Positions 46,732 through 55,379 of a stretch of DNA of 64,000 bases are shown piece after piece. The notes beneath the pieces were generated by a model. That model searched no databases, was not told the origin of the DNA, and worked only from the letters and a program-made list of their open reading frames with translations. The translations under genes and the position numbers were made by a program. Source of the DNA: Anaerocolumna chitinilytica (GTDB lineage Bacteria > Bacillota > Clostridia > Lachnospirales > Lachnospiraceae); assembly GCF_014218355.1 (NCBI RefSeq), contig NZ_AP023368.1, positions 3,538,001 to 3,602,000 on the forward strand. The letters are read 5' to 3'. The stretch's first letter is position 1, and each line of letters opens with the position of its first letter.

Positions 46732-47679
46732 ATGAATAGAGATTTTTGTCTATGGAAAAATAAAAATATTGAACATAAATGGTTCCGGTTGAAACGGTAC
46801 TATTCCCTCAACGCTTCCATTTATGAAATGGAGCCTCATACCCATACTGAACTGGAAATCATGTATGTAACTTATGGGAAATGCGAAGTAACCTGTATTG
46901 ACAGCCGTGGAAACACTATTAACTATATAATGAAAAAAGAAGATTATATCATAATAGATTCCGGTGTCTTTCATTCACTTAATGTGGAACGGGATGGTTT
47001 TTGCAGGATACTGAATATTGAAATTCTTTTGGAAGAAGCGGTTTCAGGCCTTCGTATCGGTAATTTCACGGCAAAATCCCCTGTACTTAGAACATTTTTA
47101 GATCGTGAGGATGACTTTTCATTTATGTCTGATAAGAACAATGAAATGTTATTTCTAATTCAAAATATTCAGTATTACGACATTTCTATAACCGATAAGG
47201 CCGAAGGTTCTCTGGCACAAAATCTGTACCTGGCTCAGTTTTTAATTCTCTTGGCAAGGCAGGCGGAAACCAGAGGCAAGACTTCAAGGGGTAATCGTTA
47301 TGTTAAGAAGGTAAAGGAATATCTGGAACAAAATTATGAAAACGACATCCATATCAGCGATATAGCGAATTTGTTCGGAATCTCAGATGCGTATTTGCAG
47401 CGTACTTATAAGCAAACCGAAGGTGAAAGCATCATTCGTTCGCTGCATCGGATTAGGATGGAAAAGGCAAGTGTACTTTTAACAAACAGCAATCTTCCTA
47501 TCGTAGATATCGCAATATCTGTTGGCATAAACAGCAGACAGCATTTTACACGAGTTTTTTATGAGGAATATGGCTGTTCGCCGAAGGATTATCGAAAAAT
47601 GAAAGGTAATTCAGAAGTAAATGAAGGTTTTGAGATGTTTTTCTCAGCAAAAGAATCCTCACCAAAAGAATCTTTATAG
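46732..47679 (+). CDS. AraC-family regulator, divergent from GH36
   Basis: 315 residues. N-terminal cupin-like domain (MEPHTHTELEIMYVTYGKCEV, about 33-53; YIIIDSGVFHSLN) and C-terminal double helix-turn-helix (about 205-300) with ISDIANLFGISDAYLQRTYKQ and IAISVGINSRQHFTRVFYEEYGCSPKDYRK. Probably senses a sugar and activates the neighbouring glycoside genes. GGAG lies upstream of the ATG. Confidence 0.9.
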   Translation: MNRDFCLWKNKNIEHKWFRLKRYYSLNASIYEMEPHTHTELEIMYVTYGKCEVTCIDSRGNTINYIMKKEDYIIIDSGVFHSLNVERDGFCRILNIEILLEEAVSGLRIGNFTAKSPVLRTFLDREDDFSFMSDKNNEMLFLIQNIQYYDISITDKAEGSLAQNLYLAQFLILLARQAETRGKTSRGNRYVKKVKEYLEQNYENDIHISDIANLFGISDAYLQRTYKQTEGESIIRSLHRIRMEKASVLLTNSNLPIVDIAISVGINSRQHFTRVFYEEYGCSPKDYRKMKGNSEVNEGFEMFFSAKESSPKESL

Positions 47680-47699
47680 TGCCGGATAAAAGAGGAGTA

Positions 47700-47727
47700 G
47701 GAGAAGCAAACAAAAGTTTACTTCTCC
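47700..47727 (+). terminator. Hairpin between convergent AraC genes
   Basis: Stem GGAGAAGCAAAC / GTTTACTTCTCC with one mismatch and loop AAAA; no long T-tract, so termination is only probable. Confidence 0.5.
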
Positions 47728-47847
47728 CGTATGAAAAAGTTTATGTCAGCAAGGTGGGGACCTTGTTATTACCTTAAGGCAGTATAACTTGTAATTGTGT
47801 ATTTTGTTTGAAGACTTCATAAAAAAATTATTAACAGAATAAATTTT

Positions 47848-48714
47848 CTAATCCAGATGACTCCTGCGATACTCTCCGGGAGACATCTGAAAATATCTTC
47901 TAAAACACCTGGCAAAATAGTTATTATCAGAAAATCCACTTATTAGTGCAATCTCTGTAATTGTCCCTCCGGTATTTTTTAGAAGAGAGGCAGCATACAA
48001 AATCCTTAACTGAATTACATACTGCAGAGGGGTCATCTTATAGGTCTCTTTAAAGATACGTGAGAAATGTCGCTCTGACAAGCATGCTGCTTCCGCCATT
48101 TCCCCTACAGTTATATCTTTTTTAAAGTTCTTTTCAATATAAGAACCTGCATTTGCCACAAGCAAAGCCCCGGGATGCTCTGTCTTTTCCGGCATATGGT
48201 ATCTTCTAGATAAAAGCACCACTACCTCCATAAAACAGGAGTGTATCATCTCCTTCCAGCCATCCTGCCTCTCCTGATACTCCTTCATCAGCTTATCGAT
48301 AAGCAGCAAGATTTTTTGATAATCTTCTAATGACAGTTTCAACCTGTTTTTGAATTGGTATTCTCTTGAGATGTATGGTTCTAAGAAGAATAAAGCATGA
48401 AACCCAGGAGATTCTTTCAATTGGTACATATCTTCGAAAAAAAATTCAGGTCTGAACATAATATTACAGGGAATAAAATCATGGGAATTCTTAAATTCAT
48501 GAACAGTATTGGGTCCGATGACAAATACATCCCCCTTGGAAACGGTATAGGCTTCGTTACCAACCACATGAGCCGCCGTACCATCCATAACAATAACCAG
48601 TTCTGTAAAATCCTGATGAACATGCTTAAAAAAATCACCGGAGTGATAACCATATTGAATAAAAAATGGGAAATTCCTGTCGTCATGAAAAAACTCAAGT
48701 TTCATTTCAAACAT
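47848..48714 (-). CDS. AraC-family regulator, divergent from GH43 gene
   Basis: 288 residues from ATG 48714 (CAGGAGTG upstream). Cupin domain with HSGDFFKHVHQDFTELVIVMDG and YTVSKGDVFVIGPNTVHEF (about 60-80), C-terminal helix-turn-helix pair with VGEMAEAACLSERHFSRIFKETYKMTPLQYV and ISGFSDNNYFARCFRRYFQMSPGEYRR. Divergent from the GH43 gene starting at 48986, its likely target. The frame from 48762 adds 16 poorly supported residues. Confidence 0.9.
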   Translation of the reverse strand: MFEMKLEFFHDDRNFPFFIQYGYHSGDFFKHVHQDFTELVIVMDGTAAHVVGNEAYTVSKGDVFVIGPNTVHEFKNSHDFIPCNIMFRPEFFFEDMYQLKESPGFHALFFLEPYISREYQFKNRLKLSLEDYQKILLLIDKLMKEYQERQDGWKEMIHSCFMEVVVLLSRRYHMPEKTEHPGALLVANAGSYIEKNFKKDITVGEMAEAACLSERHFSRIFKETYKMTPLQYVIQLRILYAASLLKNTGGTITEIALISGFSDNNYFARCFRRYFQMSPGEYRRSHLD

Positions 48715-48985
48715 CGGGCTCACTCCTGTCTGTTTTATGCTAAAAATCGTCTTATATCTCATAGAAAATCAGAGAAAGAAATGCTATTTTAAGTATTATA
48801 CGTGCGCTTATATGCTATGTCAATCACGTTCTACTGTTAGAATGTTCTATTTTAAGCGGACATTTGCACCCGGCAACTCCCAAAACCCAAAGATTTTGCA
48901 CATTAGGGAGAGGCGTTTCGAGCAAAAAGTAAAGATTTATGCATTTCTAAAAATTACAGATTATGAGAAAGGTATGATTATCATA

Positions 48986-50482
48986 ATGAAATTTCAAAAT
49001 CCAATTATAAAAGGGTTTTATCCCGATCCCAGTGTTTGTTATGCCAATGGCACTTATTATCTGGTATGCAGTTCCATGCATTATTTCCCTGGAGTCCCAT
49101 TATTTGAAAGCAAGGACCTGATAAACTGGAACCAGATTGGTCATTGTCTTACCAGAAGAAGACATATTGCGCTGGATAAGGTAAGCAGTTCCGGCGGAGT
49201 TTTCGCACCTACCATCCGTTACCATGAAAATCGTTTCTATATGACCACTACCAATGATACTACCCATCAGAACTTTTATGTCTGGACTGATGATATCTAT
49301 GGTGAATGGTCCGAACCACTCTATGTAGATCAGGGCGGCATTGACCCCTCCCTCTATTTCGAGGCAGGTCATACCTATTTTATGAGTAATGGAACCGATG
49401 ATAATGGTATCGGCGGTATTGTCCAATGCGAAATTAATATTTTGACGGGAGAAAAGCTTACTCCCAGCAGGAGTATCTGGCAAGGTTCAGGAGGGCGTTA
49501 TCTGGAGGGACCACACCTGTATAAAATTAACGGCAGCTACTATCTCGTTGCAGCCGAAGGCGGTACAGAATATGGCCATATGGTAACTTATGCAAGAGGC
49601 AGCTCTCCCTATGGTCCCTTTACCAGTTATCCTTATAATCCGGTTTTAACTAACAGGAATCTCGGTGGATATCCCATTCAGGGAATTGGTCATGGTGATC
49701 TCATACAGGCTCCTGACGGAAGTTACTGGCTAATTCATCTTGGCTTCCGGCAAACAGGTCAGTGGTCTACCTTTCATCACCTGGGAAGAGAGGTTTTTCT
49801 TACTTCTGTAGAATTTAAAGAAGACGGCTGGTTTACTGCCGGTGACTGTGGAACAACAAAAGAATTTGTGGAGGTACCCTACTTAACAACCACTCAAGAA
49901 GTGAATTCACTGTACACATTTCATAACACCTCATTCAATACTGATTGGTGCTATTTAAGGCATCCTAACTATGATAATTATATTTTTACAGATAATAAGC
50001 TTACATTAACCGGTTCCAATATTTCTCTTAATGAAGCGGACTCCCCTTCATTTCTCGGTATAAGGCAGAAAGACTTTTCTGCCCGTATTACCTGTGAGGT
50101 TACCATTAATCATGGTGAAGCCGGCATTACTATCATGATGGATGAGAATCACCATTATGACCTGGCAATAAAAAAGATAGCTGAAAGCTATCATATAATA
50201 CTTCGTCTATGTATTGGTAATATAAAATCCATTGAGAGTTCATTTCCTCTTGGTGACCTTAACACTGCCAAACTATATATAGAATCCGAAAATCAGAAGT
50301 ACTCATTTTCTGTAATAACTTCAGAGGGTTTGCATACACTTGGAGATGGACTAACCCGCTATTTGTCCTCCGAAGTAGCAGGCGGGTTTACAGGGGTAAT
50401 CATTGGGCTCTATGCATTCAGCGAGGAAGCCCCGAATTCCGCTGAATTTACTGAATTTAGCTGCCGCTATTTAACAGATTAA
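48986..50482 (+). CDS. GH43 beta-xylosidase / arabinofuranosidase-type enzyme
   Basis: 498 residues. Five-bladed propeller with catalytic base D14 in GFYPDPSV, GGVFAPTIRY, GGIDPSLYF and the acid Glu in YLEGPHLYKI (near 174); C-terminal beta-sandwich of XynB type (about 310-498). This layout fits intracellular beta-1,4-xylosidases. The frame extends upstream to 48737, but MKFQNPII is the normal GH43 N-terminus; AAAGG lies upstream. No signal peptide. Confidence 0.9.
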   Translation: MKFQNPIIKGFYPDPSVCYANGTYYLVCSSMHYFPGVPLFESKDLINWNQIGHCLTRRRHIALDKVSSSGGVFAPTIRYHENRFYMTTTNDTTHQNFYVWTDDIYGEWSEPLYVDQGGIDPSLYFEAGHTYFMSNGTDDNGIGGIVQCEINILTGEKLTPSRSIWQGSGGRYLEGPHLYKINGSYYLVAAEGGTEYGHMVTYARGSSPYGPFTSYPYNPVLTNRNLGGYPIQGIGHGDLIQAPDGSYWLIHLGFRQTGQWSTFHHLGREVFLTSVEFKEDGWFTAGDCGTTKEFVEVPYLTTTQEVNSLYTFHNTSFNTDWCYLRHPNYDNYIFTDNKLTLTGSNISLNEADSPSFLGIRQKDFSARITCEVTINHGEAGITIMMDENHHYDLAIKKIAESYHIILRLCIGNIKSIESSFPLGDLNTAKLYIESENQKYSFSVITSEGLHTLGDGLTRYLSSEVAGGFTGVIIGLYAFSEEAPNSAEFTEFSCRYLTD

Positions 50483-50500
50483 ACATTTACCGGATTCATC

Positions 50501-50542
50501 CTCCTTCATCCCATAGTTATTCGTGATGAAGGAGTTTTTTTT
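50501..50542 (+). terminator. Terminator after GH43
   Basis: Perfect 10-bp stem CTCCTTCATC / GATGAAGGAG with a 14-base loop, followed by TTTTTTTT. Confidence 0.9.
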
Positions 50543-50575
50543 CCAATCATGTTTTTTCCAGCATTTGATTGGTTT

Positions 50576-51241
50576 TTATACTACACCAATAATATGTGCA
50601 GCTATTGCGATAAGAATTAATATACCTGGAAAGATAGTAGCTGGAAAACCTTTATACTGCTCTTTCAAACGCTTTTTCAAAACTACAATACCAATAATAT
50701 TTAGTATTTGACCTATTAACAAAAATAACGCTGTACGTAAGCCGATTTCCATTCCGTCTGCCTGAACAAAATACATAGTAATGACAGAATAGTATAATAA
50801 ATCTCCTACACCGATTATCGGTTGGAGTCCAGCCTTACCCGCAACAGGAAGACATATAGACAAACGGGCTATACTTTTTGTACTGCTCATAAGCTTCGCA
50901 TTTAATGTTCTTTTTCCATGTCTTGTAAAGCTCAAAACATCTATTACGGCAACACCTGCCAGGAATCCGATTAGAGAATCGATTGATATTGCAAGGTATT
51001 TTATCATAATATATGCTCCAATATTAGCAAATAAAAGGTTGAGTATATTGTTTACGTATAGGTTATTCCTGGTTAATTTTTTTCTCCATATGTACAATAA
51101 CGCTATCAAGGTTACAGCAAACAAACTTAGCATTAAATTTGCCGGAAGATTATAGCTTACAAAGGTAAAAGCACTCACAATTAGGGTCATAACTATGATT
51201 AAACCATATTCAATTGCGTATTTATCATGTTTCGTCTTCAT
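50576..51241 (-). CDS. Presenilin/SPP-like GxGD membrane protein (putative intramembrane aspartyl protease)
   Basis: 221 residues with about seven hydrophobic helices. One helix contains LAGVAVIDVLSF with an acidic residue, followed by TRHGKRTL; about 45 residues later comes PIIGVGDLLYYSVI, a GxGD motif. Near the C-terminus GFPATIFPGIL could stand in for the PAL motif. Asp in one helix plus GxGD in the next is the active-site layout of presenilin/signal-peptide-peptidase proteases, including short archaeal homologues. Start ATG 51241 with AAGGAGA upstream. Substrate unknown. Confidence 0.6.
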   Translation of the reverse strand: MKTKHDKYAIEYGLIIVMTLIVSAFTFVSYNLPANLMLSLFAVTLIALLYIWRKKLTRNNLYVNNILNLLFANIGAYIMIKYLAISIDSLIGFLAGVAVIDVLSFTRHGKRTLNAKLMSSTKSIARLSICLPVAGKAGLQPIIGVGDLLYYSVITMYFVQADGMEIGLRTALFLLIGQILNIIGIVVLKKRLKEQYKGFPATIFPGILILIAIAAHIIGVV

Positions 51242-51280
51242 CAAAAATCTCCTTACCAAATAAATTACTTAAGTAAAATA

Positions 51281-52171
51281 TTAATTACCGTTAAATGACA
51301 AATTGACCGGTGTTTCCGGCAAATCATAACTTAAATCTACATCTGTAGTGTTTACTGATTTGTCAACTTCCTCGAATTCCACTCCCGCCAGCCACATTCT
51401 TCCACTTCCGTTTAATAGTACACCTATATTTATGATAGAACTGTTCTCTGGAATATCAAGTACAACAGAATATTTCGTCCAATCAGTATCTCCTTTTATA
51501 GGGCGGTTCTGCATATTATCTATTCTTAAGATATTAGCAGTTGTGCTATTAATACGCATCCATAAGCCCCCCCACTCTTTTACCTCCTGGGACTTTACAT
51601 ACCCCGAGAAGCGAACTCTCTTACCGATATAATTCCTTGCTTTAAATTGCTGTAAAACCGTACAAAATGCTCCGGTTTCTAATATTTCAGACTTGTTTTT
51701 TATCATAATTGAATTTGCCCCATTGTAATTATTTTCATTATCAGGAGCTACACTATATAGTTTTGGCATGTTTCCGGTTATGATCCATCCGGGAATTACT
51801 TGATTATACATTACAACAGAAGTCTCCTTTCTCGTATTAATCACATTCATCATAGCTCTGCGATACTGACCGGGCGGAAGCGAATATTCCCTCTTAAAGG
51901 CATGAGTAAAAGCTTCTTGTGAATCAAACTGCAGCAAAACTGCTATATCCATAACATTTATCCCGGTTGTTAAAAGAAGCTCTGCCGCCTTAATCATACG
52001 CCTGGTTAAAATAAAATCCCGGATTCCAACCCCCAGCTCCTTCTTAAATATTCTAAGAAAGTGATACCTTGAAAATCCAGCTGCCTTCGCTATTTCATCA
52101 AGTGTCAGTTCATCACATAGATGCTGTTCAATAAATGTGATTGAATTTTGTACATTAGCAGAATAATCCAT
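51281..52171 (-). CDS. AraC-family regulator with C-terminal jelly-roll-like domain
   Basis: 296 residues. Here the helix-turn-helix pair is N-terminal (about 5-105: LTLDEIAKAAGFSRYHFLRIFKKELGVGIRDFIL and VLLQFDSQEAFTHAFKREYSLPPGQYRRA). The C-terminal half (about 120-280) is beta-rich with YIGKRVRFSGYVKSQEVKEWGGLWMRI and WTKYSVVLDIPENS, a sensory domain recurrent in AraC proteins. It ends 39 bases upstream of the GxGD gene, same strand. Confidence 0.85.
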   Translation of the reverse strand: MDYSANVQNSITFIEQHLCDELTLDEIAKAAGFSRYHFLRIFKKELGVGIRDFILTRRMIKAAELLLTTGINVMDIAVLLQFDSQEAFTHAFKREYSLPPGQYRRAMMNVINTRKETSVVMYNQVIPGWIITGNMPKLYSVAPDNENNYNGANSIMIKNKSEILETGAFCTVLQQFKARNYIGKRVRFSGYVKSQEVKEWGGLWMRINSTTANILRIDNMQNRPIKGDTDWTKYSVVLDIPENSSIINIGVLLNGSGRMWLAGVEFEEVDKSVNTTDVDLSYDLPETPVNLSFNGN

Positions 52172-52403
52172 TTATTTCAACCTCCGGAAAATTATAACAT
52201 AACGAATTGTTTAAAACCTGATTTTAATTGCTATTTCATAGAATAAACTAAATTTACCCAAATAGTATCCTAAATATGTGATAATGTCCAGCCTATTCTA
52301 TTGTTACAGCCTAAAGAAGAATGAAATTTGTGTACCACCTATCTAATTATTATTCAATTCAAGCATTTCAGAAAATAAATTTTGTTAAGGTAGATATAAA
52401 AAA

Positions 52404-52424
52404 GGCTCACCTCTAAGGTGAGCC
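52404..52424 (-). terminator. Terminator after the 32-residue peptide gene
   Basis: Perfect 9-bp stem GGCTCACCT / AGGTGAGCC with a 3-base loop, followed on the minus strand by TTTTTTAT. Confidence 0.9.
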
Positions 52425-52442
52425 AAAAACAATGATAGGTTA

Positions 52443-52541
52443 TTAATAGCAGGAACTGAAACTGCAGTATTTTAAAAGATGTCTACATAATTCACTAAAA
52501 TGACTTGAACTAAAGTGGCATGAACTAAAATTAAAACACAT
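52443..52541 (-). CDS. 32-residue Cys/Ser/His/Phe-rich peptide, unknown function
   Basis: Family not recognised. Composition is extreme: 5 Cys, 9 Ser, 5 Phe and 3 His in 32 residues, with near-repeats NFSSCHFSSSHFS and a final CSFSSCY. It has a complete set of gene signals: promoter 52588-52616, AAGGAGG ribosome-binding site 9 bases before the ATG, and an intrinsic terminator 19 bases past the stop. Possible roles are a metal-binding peptide, a precursor peptide or a leader peptide; none is shown. Confidence 0.72.
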   Translation of the reverse strand: MCFNFSSCHFSSSHFSELCRHLLKYCSFSSCY

Positions 52542-52587
52542 AATTGTTATCCTCCTTGTAAGTTGCCTGTCTCTTAGTAACAAATTC

Positions 52588-52616
52588 ATTGTAACACTTT
52601 TGTAACATTTATGTAA
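52588..52616 (-). promoter_or_regulatory. SigA promoter of the 32-residue peptide gene
   Basis: Minus strand TTACAT (52616-52611), 17-base spacer, TACAAT (52593-52588). Confidence 0.7.
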
Positions 52617-52768
52617 TATATTATTAATGGGACCTAAGGTAACTTCTGGAATCGGTAATTCTTTATTAACATCCGTTATGCTACTTATATCTTACTGTAT
52701 ATTAGTGGATATTGTTTATGGTATAATATTTGATGACAAGTATGGAGAAAATCTGGGGGATAGTAGGA

Positions 52769-53302
52769 ATGAAAATATCGAATTATAACCGTATAATTAT
52801 TATAGGAAATAACGGCAGCGGAAAAAGCTTCCTGTCCAAAGAAATAGCTATTATCACGGGTCTGCCCCTCTTTCATCTGGATGTTTTATTTTGGCGACCC
52901 AACTGGGAAAAACCCTCTAAAGAGGAATGGGTAAAGAAACAGATAGAACTTACCTCCGCAGAGAAATGGATTATTGACGGCAATCATTCAGACACAATGG
53001 AGCTGCGTTATCAATCGGCTGACCTGATTATATTACTGGATATAAATCGTTTAATATGTATGTATAGTGTATTTATAAGAAACACCAAAAAGCGTTCGGA
53101 TATGCCTTCCTATCTGAAAGAAAGATTTAATCGGGAATATTTCCATTTTTTAATGGGAGTATGGAATTATTCTAAAACACGTAAGCTTGCAATAATGGAT
53201 CTACATAGAAAATATCCGGACAAACCGCTACTTGTTATAGACAGCAGAAGAAAAATGAATACCCTGTTAAAGGAATGGAGAACCTCTGCTGCAATACAAT
53301 AA
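52769..53302 (+). CDS. P-loop kinase-like protein (topology modulation / FlaR-type)
   Basis: 177 residues. Walker A IIIGNNGSGKSFLSKEIA (about 11-28), LDVLFWRPNWEKPSKEEW, WIIDGNHSDTM and LIILLDINR. This is the adenylate-kinase-like family often named topology modulation protein; the substrate is not established. ATG 52769 (GGGGGAT upstream) is preferred to the frame start at 52730. Confidence 0.82.
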   Translation: MKISNYNRIIIIGNNGSGKSFLSKEIAIITGLPLFHLDVLFWRPNWEKPSKEEWVKKQIELTSAEKWIIDGNHSDTMELRYQSADLIILLDINRLICMYSVFIRNTKKRSDMPSYLKERFNREYFHFLMGVWNYSKTRKLAIMDLHRKYPDKPLLVIDSRRKMNTLLKEWRTSAAIQ

Positions 53303-53550
53303 TATTCGGAGGAATCATTGTTCTTACCGGTGAGCAGCTTATAAGCAGAAATACCAGAATGACAACAATTATAAATAAGAAAACCTTCTTATTCAAGCAG
53401 CATTCCTTCCTTCCGCATAAAAGTATTATAACTTCAGAATATCCATTAGGTTTATTCTGAAGTTATTCTGTCAATTTAATTAACTTTTTATACCTTTTAT
53501 TTTCATAATATCAAAATTTCCTGAGTTCATTGCATTACGAACTCTTTCCC

Positions 53551-54615
53551 TTAATCTTGTCTTACAATTGTTGAAGGCTTTATCCTGCTACCCATTCTCT
53601 TATAACTCAGATTATCCCCATACAGTAATTTTACATAAATATCGAACAGAGTATTACCAACATTACTGATGCTCCGTTCTTTTGCAACTGCATAACCTTC
53701 TTCTGTTAGTGAAGGGACTTGCCCCTGTACTATCTGATAAATTAAGCTTTCGAATTCCGATAACTCTGTTCCTTTATATACCTGCACTCTATCTGCAAGC
53801 CAATATTTATAGATTGGGATATCCCTTATCAGGATCGGAATTTTCATAGCCAAAGCTTCCAGTAAAACAATACCTTCTGTTTCTTCATGAGTCAGAAATA
53901 AGAATAAATCGCTGCCGTTATATGCCTCCCTTAATTCCTCAGAAGTAATGTAACCCGGAAAATGGAGATTAGGCAGCTTCATCTCTACAATGTTTTTTAT
54001 TTTATCCGGTACTAAATTCAGGTTCGTGTAACCAAACCAAACAAATTGATATTCCGGCATTCTGGCCGCTAATTCTGCAAAATCTTCAATACCCTTCCGT
54101 TCGATATAGTGGCCGGCTGATATAATAACCTTATCGTCTTTTGAAAAATGATACTTTTCGCGAAACGCAGCTTTCCCTTTGGCATCCTGTTGATAAAAAT
54201 CCAAGTCAATACCATTTGTCAGAAAGATAATCTCTTTTGATATAGCATACTCTTCAAGCAACTGCTTTGAATATTCTGTCGGTGTAATAATCAAATCACC
54301 AAGATTATAGCAAAACTCAATCCATTTCTTGAATATTCCGGCTAACATATTGGAACCTTTAAACGAATTTTTAAAATCTTCCATGGTTGAGTGTGCATAA
54401 TATATAACTCTTTTTCTCATTAGCTTCGCAACCAATGCTATCAGCACAGAATCAGGAAATATCGTATTTATCTGTACGATATCACAATCCATATTGAATT
54501 TTGTTGTGTATTCAATTCCTTTTTGTTCCAGTGCAGATTTCTGATGCTCGAAAGCTTTACCTATACCGCTTTTTGATAATAATTTCATACAACCACTATA
54601 TAACCATATTTTCAT
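53551..54615 (-). CDS. GT4-family glycosyltransferase, probably glycolipid-forming
   Basis: 354 residues, GT-B fold. N-terminal MKIWLYSGCMKLLSKSGIGKAFEHQKSALEQ (acceptor side), VIYYAHSTMEDFKNSF, LIITPTEYSKQLL, FLTNGIDLDFY, and donor-site E-x7-E in THEETEGIVLLEALAMKIPILI (about 239-260). It resembles diacylglycerol/monoglycosyl-lipid glycosyltransferases. Its ATG directly follows a repeated leader element with a short reading frame that stops 3 bases upstream. Confidence 0.85.
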   Translation of the reverse strand: MKIWLYSGCMKLLSKSGIGKAFEHQKSALEQKGIEYTTKFNMDCDIVQINTIFPDSVLIALVAKLMRKRVIYYAHSTMEDFKNSFKGSNMLAGIFKKWIEFCYNLGDLIITPTEYSKQLLEEYAISKEIIFLTNGIDLDFYQQDAKGKAAFREKYHFSKDDKVIISAGHYIERKGIEDFAELAARMPEYQFVWFGYTNLNLVPDKIKNIVEMKLPNLHFPGYITSEELREAYNGSDLFLFLTHEETEGIVLLEALAMKIPILIRDIPIYKYWLADRVQVYKGTELSEFESLIYQIVQGQVPSLTEEGYAVAKERSISNVGNTLFDIYVKLLYGDNLSYKRMGSRIKPSTIVRQD

Positions 54616-54617
54616 AT

Positions 54618-54683
54618 TTAGCTCCCATCTGCGTGCTTTAGCACGCGTACAAAATCAGGGGGAATGAAAGATTTATCTTTCAC
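54618..54683 (-). CDS. Short upstream reading frame within repeated leader element (copy 2)
   Basis: 21 codons from GTG 54683 (AAAGGGGTAAGA upstream), KDKSFIPPDFVRVLKHADGS, with the stop 3 bases before the glycosyltransferase ATG. It contains two perfect small hairpins with TTTA loops on the plus strand (GCGTGC / GCACGC and GAAAGA / TCTTTC). The sequence corresponds almost base for base to the element at 23.70-23.76 kb. Confidence 0.5.
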   Translation of the reverse strand: MKDKSFIPPDFVRVLKHADGS

Positions 54684-54776
54684 TCTTACCCCTTTCAATC
54701 CATAACGGATAAAACGTTCTATTTTTCACAAGCTTTTCCATCTATGTACTTACCAGCATGTTTGGAGCCGTTACGT

Positions 54777-55379
54777 TTATTTCATCATAGGAATAACCGT
54801 GTCTATAAGCCTTGTAAAGACTAGATTCAAACCCATGGAATAAGCAGCAATGGCAAAGGGTTTACCTGTAAGGATTATTGTAACGAACTTACGAGCTGAT
54901 ATTTTCGTTATACCCGCCAGATAGCATAGAAAATCATCCGGGGCAACGGGCAGAAATATCGCTATTGCAAACCATCTATCGAATCTTTCACTGTTAAGCC
55001 AAGAGCCATACTTTTGCATTAATGCAGGTTTTGTAATCTTCCCAACAAATGGCAGGCCGTATCGCCTGGACAAAAGAAATGCAATGATGGAGCCCAGACA
55101 GATTCCGATATAATTGTATAGAAAACCTTTTACTGCTCCGAATATAATAACACCGGCAAGACATCCCAGTGCCCCAGGTATGATAGGAATTATCACCTGG
55201 ACTGCCTGAATAAGAATAAATATAATATCTGCCCATATGCCAAATCGGCCTAAAAAGTTTTGCAGGGCTTCTGTAGAAACAAATAATTTGGATTTATATC
55301 CATAAAATATAAATGCAATGGTCAATATTAGTCCGAATACGGTTATGCTATCTAAACCGCTAATCCTTCTTTTCTCCAT
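54777..55379 (-). CDS. TVP38/TMEM64 (DedA-like) membrane protein
   Basis: 200 residues, about five or six helices. Family motif IIPIIPGALGCLAGVIIFGAVKGFLYNYIGICLGSIIAFLLSRRYG (about 67-112), then FVGKITKPALMQKYG and FLPVAPDDFLCYLAGITKISARKF. Family members are membrane proteins linked to lipid scrambling or undecaprenyl-phosphate recycling in general; the specific role is unknown. ATG 55379 with AGGAGG upstream; the 24-residue longer frame is unlikely. Confidence 0.88.
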   Translation of the reverse strand: MEKRRISGLDSITVFGLILTIAFIFYGYKSKLFVSTEALQNFLGRFGIWADIIFILIQAVQVIIPIIPGALGCLAGVIIFGAVKGFLYNYIGICLGSIIAFLLSRRYGLPFVGKITKPALMQKYGSWLNSERFDRWFAIAIFLPVAPDDFLCYLAGITKISARKFVTIILTGKPFAIAAYSMGLNLVFTRLIDTVIPMMK

